Shown: positions 35,866 through 42,377 of the stretch, piece by piece
Position numbering within the stretch: position 1 is the first letter of the stretch
Layout: the number at the start of each line of letters is the position of its first letter
Assembly (NCBI RefSeq): GCF_934277605.1
Contig: NZ_CAKQVD010000012.1
Coordinates: 1 to 42,377 of the forward strand
DNA from: an uncultured Anaerotignum sp.
GTDB lineage: Bacteria; Bacillota; Clostridia; Lachnospirales; Anaerotignaceae
Reading direction: 5' to 3'
Length of the DNA stretch: 42,377 bases
Translations under genes and position numbers: made by a program
Notes under the pieces: model-generated
The model's input: the letters and a program-made list of their open reading frames with translations, nothing else
What the model was told of the DNA's origin: nothing
The model's database searches: none

Positions 35866-37950
35866 GTGGCAAACAGAGAATACCCTCTGGAAAGAACCAG
35901 AAACATTGGTATTATGGCGCACATTGACGCGGGTAAGACAACTCTGACAGAACGTATTTTGTTCTATACAGGCCGTAACTACAAAATCGGTGATACACAC
36001 GAAGGTACAGCAACAATGGACTGGATGGAGCAGGAGCAGGAAAGAGGTATTACAATCACATCCGCTGCGACAACATGTCATTGGAACGACAACAGAATCA
36101 ACATCATCGACACACCGGGACACGTTGACTTCACCGTTGAAGTAGAACGTTCTCTGCGTGTACTGGATGGCGCTGTTTGCGTACTGGACGCAAAGGGCGG
36201 TGTTGAACCTCAGACAGAAACAGTTTGGAGACAGGCTGACAACTATAATGTACCCCGTATGATTTTCGTAAACAAAATGGACATCATGGGTGCAGACTTC
36301 TTCGGTTCTATGAAATCCATCGTAGACAGACTGGGCTGCCATCCCGTAGCTGTAACTCTGCCTATCGGTGCCGAAAGCGATTTCAAGGGCATCATCGACC
36401 TGATGAAGATGAAGGCTTACTTCTATGAAAACGCAACAGGTACAGAAGTAGACGAGGAAGAAATTCCCGCAGAATATGTAGAACAGGCTGAAGAATACAG
36501 ACAGATCATGGTGGAAGCAATCGCTGAAACAGATGATGTGCTGATGGAAAAATTCTTTGCTGAGGAAGAAATCACAGAGGCAGAACTGAAAACAGCTCTG
36601 CGTAAGGCATGTATCGCTTGCGAACTGATGCCCGTAATGTGTGGTTCCGCTTACAGAAACAAGGGCGTTCAGAAGCTGCTGGACGGCGTTGTTGAATATA
36701 TGCCCGCACCTACAGACATTCCTGCAATCAAGGGTATTGACCCTGCAACAGGCGAAGAAACAGAAAGACACGCATCCGACGAAGAGCCCTTCTCTGCTCT
36801 GGTATTCAAAGTAATGAATGACCCCTTCGTTGGTAAGCTGGCATTCTTCCGTGTGTACTCCGGTACACTGGATTCCGGCACATACGTTTACAACTCCACA
36901 AAGGGTGGCAAGAAGGAACGTGTTGGCCGTATTTTGCAGATGCACGCAAACCACAGAGAAGAAATCGACAGAGTTTACTCCGGTGATATTGCGGCAGCAG
37001 TAGGCTTCAAGATTTCCACAACAGGTGACACAATCTGTAACGAGGACCACGAGGTTATTCTGGAATCCATGGTATTCCCCGAACCCGTTATCTCCGTTGC
37101 AATCGAACCCAAGACAAAAGCAGGCCGTGACAAAATGGGCATCGCTCTGGCAAAGCTGGCAGAAGAAGATCCCACATTCAAGACCTACACAGACCAGGAG
37201 ACAGGCGACACAATCATCTCCGGTATGGGTGAGTTGCACCTGGAAATCATCGTTGACCGTCTGCTGAGAGAATTTAAGGTAGAAGCAAATGTAGGCGCAC
37301 CTCAGGTTGCTTACAAAGAAACATTCCGCAAGGAGGTTGACGTTGAAGGTAAATTCGTACGTCAGTCCGGTGGTCGTGGTCAGTATGGTCACTGTAAGGT
37401 ACGTTTCTATCCTATTCCCACAGATGCAGAAAACAACTATGAATTTGTAAACGCAACTGTTGGTGGTTCTATTCCTAAGGAATACATCCCCGCAATCGAC
37501 AAAGGTATCCAGCAGGCAATGCAGAGCGGTATTCTGGGCGGCTATCCCGTACTGGGCGTTAAGGCTGAAGTTTACGATGGTTCCTACCATGACGTTGACT
37601 CCTCCGAATCCGCTTACCAGATCGCAGGCTCCATGGCTTTCAAGGAAGCAATGAGAAAGGGCGACGCAGTTCTGCTTGAGCCTATCATGAAGGTAACTGT
37701 AACAGTACCCGAAGATTACATGGGCGACGTTATCGGCGATATCAACTCCAGACGTGGCCGTATCGAAGGTATGGAAGCAAGAAGCAACGCACAGGTAATT
37801 CACTCCTTCGTTCCTCTGGCTGAAATGTTCGGTTACTCCACAGACCTGCGTTCCAGAACACAGGGCCGTGGTAACTATGTAATGGAGGTTGACCATTACG
37901 AACCCTGCCCGAAATCCGTTCAGGAAAAGGTGCTGGAAGGCAAGAAGTAA
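35866..37950 (+). CDS. fusA: elongation factor G
   Basis: This 694-residue GTPase drives translocation and, with RRF, ribosome recycling. G1 is AHIDAGKTT, G3 DTPGHVDF, and G4 NKMD. The tip of domain IV, with SGGRGQYGHCKV and the following loops, is intact. Length and order match canonical EF-G rather than the tetracycline-resistance or EF-G2 relatives. The start is GTG with AAAGGAGG 9 nt upstream. Codon use is strongly biased, as expected for high expression. Confidence 0.99.
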   Translation: MANREYPLERTRNIGIMAHIDAGKTTLTERILFYTGRNYKIGDTHEGTATMDWMEQEQERGITITSAATTCHWNDNRINIIDTPGHVDFTVEVERSLRVLDGAVCVLDAKGGVEPQTETVWRQADNYNVPRMIFVNKMDIMGADFFGSMKSIVDRLGCHPVAVTLPIGAESDFKGIIDLMKMKAYFYENATGTEVDEEEIPAEYVEQAEEYRQIMVEAIAETDDVLMEKFFAEEEITEAELKTALRKACIACELMPVMCGSAYRNKGVQKLLDGVVEYMPAPTDIPAIKGIDPATGEETERHASDEEPFSALVFKVMNDPFVGKLAFFRVYSGTLDSGTYVYNSTKGGKKERVGRILQMHANHREEIDRVYSGDIAAAVGFKISTTGDTICNEDHEVILESMVFPEPVISVAIEPKTKAGRDKMGIALAKLAEEDPTFKTYTDQETGDTIISGMGELHLEIIVDRLLREFKVEANVGAPQVAYKETFRKEVDVEGKFVRQSGGRGQYGHCKVRFYPIPTDAENNYEFVNATVGGSIPKEYIPAIDKGIQQAMQSGILGGYPVLGVKAEVYDGSYHDVDSSESAYQIAGSMAFKEAMRKGDAVLLEPIMKVTVTVPEDYMGDVIGDINSRRGRIEGMEARSNAQVIHSFVPLAEMFGYSTDLRSRTQGRGNYVMEVDHYEPCPKSVQEKVLEGKK

Positions 37951-37976
37951 TTTCTTGACAGGAAAAAGAGATAGAA

Positions 37977-38015
37977 AATGCCAAAAATACTGTATTTAAT
38001 TGGATTTTTGGTATT
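37977..38015 (+). promoter_or_regulatory. hairpin between fusA and tuf
   Basis: Twelve base pairs with one G-T wobble (37977-37988 with 38004-38015) enclose a 15-nt loop. It partly overlaps the -35 box of the tuf promoter. It may be the 3' end or a processing site of the fusA transcript; the T-tract is poor. Confidence 0.5.
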
Positions 38016-38042
38016 GCAAAAAGACGAGATTTCTAATATAAT
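38014..38042 (+). promoter_or_regulatory. tuf promoter
   Basis: TTGCAA (38014-38019), a 17-bp spacer and a perfect TATAAT (38037-38042). The leader is about 78 nt. Confidence 0.88.
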
Positions 38043-38126
38043 TAGAGTTGATGGACACGCTGTTTTTAAGGTGTGTCAAAACTCATAAATTAAGATTCCA
38101 CAATTTTACAAGGAGGATATTTTAAA

Positions 38127-39320
38127 ATGGCAAAGGCAAAATTTGAAAGAACCAAACCTCATATGAATATCGGTACTATCGGTCACGTTGACCATGGTAA
38201 AACAACTCTGACAGCAGCAATCACAAAGACACTGCATGAAAGATACCAGATTGGTGAAGCGGTAGCTTTCGAAAACATCGACAAGGCTCCCGAAGAAAGA
38301 GAACGTGGTATCACAATTTCCACAGCTCACGTTGAATATGAAACACCCAACAGACACTATGCTCACGTTGACTGCCCCGGCCATGCTGACTATGTTAAAA
38401 ACATGATCACAGGTGCTGCTCAGATGGATGGTGCTATCCTGGTTGTAGCTGCAACAGACGGCCCTATGGCTCAGACAAGAGAACACATCCTGCTGTCCAG
38501 ACAGGTAGGCGTTCCTTACATCGTTGTATTCATGAACAAATGCGACATGGTTGAAGACGAAGAACTGCTGGATCTGGTTGAAATGGAAATCAGAGAACTG
38601 CTGAACGAATATGAATTCCCCGGCGATGATATTCCCATCATCAGAGGTTCCGCATTCCAGGCTCTGCAGGATCCCAACGGTCCTTGGGGCGACAAGATTC
38701 TGGAACTGTTCGAAGCGATCGAAGATTACATTCCTACACCCGAACGTGCAACAGACAAACCTTTCCTGATGCCCGTCGAAGACGTATTCTCCATCACAGG
38801 TCGTGGTACAGTAGCTACAGGTAGAGTAGAATCCGGCGTAGTTAAAGTACAGGATGAAGTTGAAATCGTTGGTCTGACAGACGAAATCAGAAAAGTTGTT
38901 GTAACAGGCGTAGAAATGTTCCGTAAGCTGCTGGATCAGGCTGAAGCTGGTGACAACATCGGTGTTCTGCTGAGAGGCGTTCAGAGAAACGAAATCGAAA
39001 GAGGTCAGGTTCTGGCTAAACCCGGTTCCATCACACCTCATACAAAATTCAAAGCACAGGTTTACGTTCTGTCCAAAGAAGAAGGTGGCCGTCATACTCC
39101 TTTCTTCAACAACTACAGACCTCAGTTCTACTTCAGAACAACAGACGTAACAGGCGTTATCAACCTGCCCGAAGGTACAGAAATGTGCATGCCTGGCGAT
39201 AACGTTGAAATGACAATCGAACTGATCACACCCGTAGCTATGGCTCAGGGTCTGAGATTCGCTATCCGTGAAGGTGGTAGAACAGTAGGCGCTGGTTCCG
39301 TAGTAGAAATCATCGAGTAA
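38127..39320 (+). CDS. tuf: elongation factor Tu
   Basis: This 397-residue GTPase delivers aminoacyl-tRNA to the ribosome. G1 is GHVDHGKTT, switch II DCPGHADYVKNM, and G4 NKCDMVED. Domain 3 ends PVAMAQGLRFAIREGGRTVGAG as usual. Codon use is the most biased in the window. It has its own promoter in addition to possible read-through from fusA, AAGGAGG before the ATG, and an unusual run of terminator hairpins behind it. Confidence 0.99.
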   Translation: MAKAKFERTKPHMNIGTIGHVDHGKTTLTAAITKTLHERYQIGEAVAFENIDKAPEERERGITISTAHVEYETPNRHYAHVDCPGHADYVKNMITGAAQMDGAILVVAATDGPMAQTREHILLSRQVGVPYIVVFMNKCDMVEDEELLDLVEMEIRELLNEYEFPGDDIPIIRGSAFQALQDPNGPWGDKILELFEAIEDYIPTPERATDKPFLMPVEDVFSITGRGTVATGRVESGVVKVQDEVEIVGLTDEIRKVVVTGVEMFRKLLDQAEAGDNIGVLLRGVQRNEIERGQVLAKPGSITPHTKFKAQVYVLSKEEGGRHTPFFNNYRPQFYFRTTDVTGVINLPEGTEMCMPGDNVEMTIELITPVAMAQGLRFAIREGGRTVGAGSVVEIIE

Positions 39321-39344
39321 TTTCGATTATCTGATACGAGACAG

Positions 39345-39376
39345 AAAAGAGCATCCCTTGGGATGCTCTTTTTTAT
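39345..39376 (+). terminator. tuf terminator (first array copy)
   Basis: AAAAGAGCATCCC (39345-39357) pairs perfectly with GGGATGCTCTTTT (39360-39372), and further T residues follow. The flanking A- and T-runs make it usable in both directions. Confidence 0.95.
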
Positions 39377-39556
39377 ATAACGAGACAAAGGAAGTATCCC
39401 TTGGGATGCTCTTTTTTATATAACGAGACAAAGGAAGTATCCCTTGGGATGCTCTTTTTTATATAACGGGACATAGGAAGCATCCCTTGGGATGCTCTTT
39501 TTTATGTTCGGCGGACGGGAGATAAAGGAAGTATTCTTTGGAATGACTCTATTTTT
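39345..39556. repeat. tandem array of terminator hairpins
   Basis: The core CCCTTGGGATGCTCTTTTTT recurs at 39355, 39398, 39441 and 39484, a period of exactly 43 bp. A diverged fifth copy (TCTTTGGAATGACTCTATTTTTT) begins at 39535, after 51 bp. Copies 2 and 3 are identical over the full unit, including the spacer ACGAGACAAAGGAAGTAT; copy 4 differs at a few spacer bases. Copies 1 and 4 keep the full GCATCCC/GGGATGC stem, while copies 2 and 3 have GTATCCC with a G-T pair. Confidence 0.95.
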
Positions 39557-40017
39557 TCGCACTGCGGAGACACTGATATGCGCTTATTTTATATGATTTT
39601 TACAGGAAATGGGTAAAATGAGGGTTTTTATTGTATAATATAACGGTGCTTTGTCTGACAATAAAAACAGAGAAAAAATAGTTTCCATGCGAAATATATT
39701 GACAGAGAAAAGACAAGGGTGTAAAGTAGAGATAAGCAAAAAAGCGGAGAAATCAGCACAAACGGCATCTGGACTGCTTTTGGAAAAGAGATATTCTGTA
39801 TACAGAATGGCGGCGCAGCGGTGGCAAAGGACATGGCTGTGACGCAAAACGGAAAAGATGCGGATTGTGGGAAGCATTTGCCGATGGAGTAGTGACCTGA
39901 CGGGAAATTTTCAGCCGGTTTTTTTGTGGGTTTTTTTCCATTCGCCGACAGTGGAAAATATGTCGGTATTACCAACAAACGCAGCCGTTTTTTATGTAAT
40001 ATTTATCGACAAAGATG
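39557..40017. other. A/T-rich gene-free stretch before acd
   Basis: TATAAT at 39634-39639 has no proper -35 box. An open frame at 39651-39842 lacks a ribosome binding site and looks non-coding. Nothing else convincing was found; the stretch could hold an unrecognised small RNA. Confidence 0.4.
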
Positions 40018-40035
40018 TTGACAAATTTTAAACAA
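40018..40035. promoter_or_regulatory. Rex-like redox operator overlapping the -35 box
   Basis: The 18 bases TTGACAA-ATTT-TAAACAA match 11 of 14 defined positions of the Rex consensus TTGTTAA-N4-TTAACAA. Known clostridial Rex represses butyryl-CoA/acyl-CoA dehydrogenase and etf operons when NADH is low. The fit to gene function and to the -35 position supports it, but A/T-rich DNA matches this consensus easily. Confidence 0.4.
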
Positions 40036-40047
40036 AAATGGTATATT
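40018..40047 (+). promoter_or_regulatory. acd-etfBA promoter
   Basis: A perfect TTGACA (40018-40023), an 18-bp spacer and TATATT (40042-40047) with a TGG extension. The leader to the acd start codon is about 168 nt. Confidence 0.85.
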
Positions 40048-40221
40048 CATTGTGGAGGCATTATGGTTTCTTATTCAAATGCGCAAGTGGAAAATAAGAA
40101 GCTGATAAACTGCGTCCATACGGCAGCGTCGTAAGGAAGTAGGTTGTTTTTTAATGAAATATCTCGATGTGGCCTCATCGCAGATGTTTCAAAATTTTTA
40201 AAAAATAGGAGGAATATTAGA

Positions 40222-41367
40222 ATGGATTTCAAATTAACAAAAACTCAGATGCTTCAGCAAGAGTTGTTCAGAAAATTTGCTGAAACAGAAATTAAACCAA
40301 TCGCTAAAGACATGGACGAAGCAGAAGATTATGATAGAGAACTGCTTCAGAAATTGCAGAAAATCGGTGCTTTTGGTATTCCTTACAGCAGAGAATACGG
40401 CGGCCAGGGTGCAGACGTTCTGACATACACACTGTGCATGGAAGAAATGTCCAAGGTAGATGCTTCCACAGGTATTACACTGTCCGTACATACATCTCTT
40501 TGCTGCCCTTGCATCAATGAGTTCGGTACAGAAGAACAGAAACAGAAATATCTGAGACCCTTGGTTGACGGTTCCAAAATCGGCTGCTTTGGTCTGACAG
40601 AGCCCGGCGCTGGTACAGATGCTGCAGGCGTTAAGACAACAGCTGACAAGACAGAAGACGGCAAGTACTATGTTCTGAACGGTACAAAGATGTTCACAAC
40701 AAACTCCGGTTTCGCTGATACATTCATCGTATTCGCTCTGACAGATAAGTCCAAAGGCCCTAAAGGCATGTCCGCTTTCATCGTTGAAAGAGAATATGAA
40801 GGCCTGTCCGTTGGTCCCAACATCGAACGTATGGGTATCAGAGCAGCATCCAACTGCGAAGTTATTTATGAAAACGTAAAGGTTCCCGCTGAAAACCTGC
40901 TGGGCAAAGAAGGCCAGGGCTACAAAATCGCTATGACAGCACTGGGTGGCGGTCGTATCGGTATCGGTGCTCAGTCCGTAGGTATCGCTCAGGGCGCTAT
41001 TGACGAAACACTGAAATATGTTAAGGAAAGAAAACAGGGTGGCAAGCCCATCGGTAAATACCAGAACACACAGTTCAAACTGGCTGAAATGCAGACAAAG
41101 ACTGACGCTGCAAGACTGATGGTATGGAGAGCAGCAACAGAAAAGGATCTGCATGGCAACTACGCTCCTTACGCTGCAATGTGCAAAATGTTTGCTTCCG
41201 AAACTGCAAACGAAGTAACAAGAATGGCTGTTCAGCTGTTCGGTGGCTACGGTTACTGCCGTGAGTACCCTGTAGAAAGAGCTATGAGAGACGCTAAGAT
41301 CACAGAAATCTACGAAGGTACAAACGAAGCTATGAGAATGATCGTTGCTGGCTCCATGAAGGTTTGA
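40222..41367 (+). CDS. short-chain acyl-CoA dehydrogenase / enoyl-CoA reductase
   Basis: This 381-residue flavoprotein belongs to the acyl-CoA dehydrogenase family. FGLTEPGAGTDAAG (123-136) binds substrate and FAD, the catalytic base is E365 in IYEGTNE, and FGGYGYCREYPVERAMRDAKI is intact. With etfB-etfA directly behind, it probably works as an anaerobic enoyl-CoA reductase that takes electrons through the flavoprotein ETF, as butyryl-CoA dehydrogenase or acryloyl-CoA reductase do. The substrate is not known; no thiolase, crotonase or hydroxyacyl-CoA dehydrogenase genes lie in the visible part. The ATG at 40222 has AGGAGG 9 nt upstream; the longer frame from 40144 is rejected. Strong codon bias suggests high expression. 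Confidence 0.93.
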   Translation: MDFKLTKTQMLQQELFRKFAETEIKPIAKDMDEAEDYDRELLQKLQKIGAFGIPYSREYGGQGADVLTYTLCMEEMSKVDASTGITLSVHTSLCCPCINEFGTEEQKQKYLRPLVDGSKIGCFGLTEPGAGTDAAGVKTTADKTEDGKYYVLNGTKMFTTNSGFADTFIVFALTDKSKGPKGMSAFIVEREYEGLSVGPNIERMGIRAASNCEVIYENVKVPAENLLGKEGQGYKIAMTALGGGRIGIGAQSVGIAQGAIDETLKYVKERKQGGKPIGKYQNTQFKLAEMQTKTDAARLMVWRAATEKDLHGNYAPYAAMCKMFASETANEVTRMAVQLFGGYGYCREYPVERAMRDAKITEIYEGTNEAMRMIVAGSMKV

Positions 41368-41433
41368 TTTTGAGAGTTAAGAGTTCATTTTGAAAAAGCT
41401 TATTACTAAAATTTGGAAGGAGAACAAACTATA

Positions 41434-42225
41434 ATGAAAATCGTTGTATGTATTAAACAGGTACCCGATACAGTAGAAGTTAAAATCGATCCTAAGACAG
41501 GCACACTGATCCGTGATGGTGTTCCTTCTATTATCAACCACGATGACAAAACAGGTATCGAAGCAGCTCTGCAGCTGAAAGAACAGCTGGGCGGCACAGT
41601 AACAGTTGTTTCCATGGGCCCCCCTCAGGCAGACGTTGCTCTGAGAGAAGCACTGGCTATGGGTTGTGACGAAGCATATCTGGTATCCGCAAGAGAATTC
41701 GGTGGTTCCGATACATATGCTACATCCGGCATCATTGCAGCAGCTCTGAAGAAAATCGGCTACGATCTGATCATCACAGGTCGTCAGGCTATCGACGGTG
41801 ACACAGCTCAGGTTGGTCCTCAGATTGCTGAAAAACTGCACCTGCCTCAGGTTTCCTACGTTGAAGAAGTTGTTGAAGCAGCAGCTGACCACGTAGTAGT
41901 TAAGAGACAGTTCGAAGATGGTTACCACATCATCAAAATCAAAACTCCTTGCCTGCTGACAGCAATCGCTGAACTGGCTACACCCAGATACATGTCCGTA
42001 AGAGGTATCGTTGAAGCTTACGAAAAAGAAATCAAAGTACTGGGCTTCGAAGATCTGAAAGATGGTCTGGAACTGGATATGATCGGTCTGAAGGGTTCCC
42101 CTACAAACGTATATCAGTCCTTCACTAAAGAAGTTAAAGGCGCTGGTACAATTCTGGAAGGTCTGTCTGCAGACGAAGCTGTTAAAGCTATCATGGACAA
42201 ACTGGAAGCTAAGTTCATCATCTAA
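41434..42225 (+). CDS. etfB: electron-transfer flavoprotein beta subunit
   Basis: This 263-residue subunit of the FAD/FAD ETF starts MKIVVCIKQVPDT and carries the family signature in the ITGRQAIDGDTAQVGPQIAEKL region. It takes electrons from NADH and passes them via EtfA to the adjacent dehydrogenase; in clostridia this can be an electron-bifurcating step that also reduces ferredoxin. The sequence alone does not prove bifurcation. AAGGAG stands before ATG 41434; an earlier in-frame TTG at 41413 includes that site and is rejected. Confidence 0.96.
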   Translation: MKIVVCIKQVPDTVEVKIDPKTGTLIRDGVPSIINHDDKTGIEAALQLKEQLGGTVTVVSMGPPQADVALREALAMGCDEAYLVSAREFGGSDTYATSGIIAAALKKIGYDLIITGRQAIDGDTAQVGPQIAEKLHLPQVSYVEEVVEAAADHVVVKRQFEDGYHIIKIKTPCLLTAIAELATPRYMSVRGIVEAYEKEIKVLGFEDLKDGLELDMIGLKGSPTNVYQSFTKEVKGAGTILEGLSADEAVKAIMDKLEAKFII

Positions 42226-42282
42226 TTTAATTAGACGAAGAATCGGATACTAAATTTAGAAATATAAGGAGGAAACCCTACA

Positions 42283-42377
42283 ATGAGTAAAGGTATTTTC
42301 GTAGTAATGGAACAGAGATACGGCAAGGTTCAGAACGTAGGTCTGGAACTTGTTGGTGAAGCTACAAGACTGAAAGA
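42283..42377 (+). CDS. etfA: electron-transfer flavoprotein alpha subunit, 5' part
   Basis: Only the first 31 codons lie in the window (MSKGIFVVMEQRYGKVQNVG). This is the usual N-terminus of clostridial EtfA, following etfB after 57 nt and an AGGAGG site. The frame is cut by the window edge, not broken. Confidence 0.92.
   Translation, partial: MSKGIFVVMEQRYGKVQNVGLELVGEATRLK

Noticed and set aside
37955..37983. TTGACA just after fusA as a tuf promoter
   Set aside because: There is no -10 box at 17 bp, while TTGCAA-17-TATAAT at 38014-38042 fits well.
39345..39556. Tandem repeats as a CRISPR array
   Set aside because: Repeat and spacer are both repeated, so there are no unique spacers; each unit is a terminator hairpin with a T-tract, and no cas genes are present.
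39651..39842. 63-codon open frame between tuf and acd
   Set aside because: It starts with TTG without a ribosome binding site and has no recognisable composition or domain.

Overview
The window looks like a chromosomal core segment of an anaerobic Gram-positive member of the Clostridia (Bacillota). The pointers are a SCIFF peptide with its radical-SAM maturase, strong AGGAGG-type ribosome binding sites, TGn-TATAAT extended -10 promoters, a CsaB-type pyruvyl transferase, a QueH-type queuosine enzyme, and an acyl-CoA dehydrogenase next to etfB-etfA. A lineage in or near Lachnospirales/Anaerotignaceae is a guess from gene style only. No rRNA, tRNA, CRISPR array, insertion sequence or prophage gene was seen.

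Layout. 1-1752: a ribosomally made six-cysteine peptide (scfA) and its maturase (scfB), separated by a terminator/attenuator. 1887-3233: a PLP-dependent Orn/Lys/Arg decarboxylase-like enzyme. 3244-3331: a large imperfect hairpin element. 3511-5877: a secreted phosphodiester-glycosidase-type protein. 6049-14267: a tightly packed, partly overlapping envelope-polysaccharide operon. It contains a MurJ flippase fused to an O-antigen ligase/polymerase domain, a GT4 glycosyltransferase, two DUF4330-like single-span proteins in tandem, a GT4-CsaB fusion, and a TagA/WecG-type transferase. Together these look like a secondary cell-wall polymer pathway that flips, polymerises or ligates, and pyruvylates a lipid-linked glycan. 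14690-20115: a CdaR/PucR-type regulator, ftsE-ftsX, a carboxyl-terminal protease and mreB, so this block concerns cell division and shape. 20614-21963: gdhA. 22189-23431: an ECF sigma factor with its zinc-finger anti-sigma factor.

On the minus strand, 25636-23479 holds queH, an EamA transporter and a DUF3885-like gene. Divergent to it, after a long structured leader, come rpoB-rpoC, a small membrane protein, then rpsL-rpsG-fusA-tuf. Each block is set off by its own promoter and terminator, and the spacers hold conspicuous hairpins. The usual rplK-rplA-rplJ-rplL genes are absent upstream of rpoB. A 43-bp tandem array of terminator hairpins follows tuf. The window ends in acd-etfB-etfA, probably an energy-metabolism operon, whose promoter overlaps a Rex-like operator; etfA is cut off by the window edge.

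The least expected items are the MurJ-ligase fusion, the GT4-CsaB fusion beside it, the tandem terminator array behind tuf, and the long rpoB leader. The two fusions with the paired DUF4330 proteins are the best candidate for a little-described system: a compact envelope-polymer assembly line.
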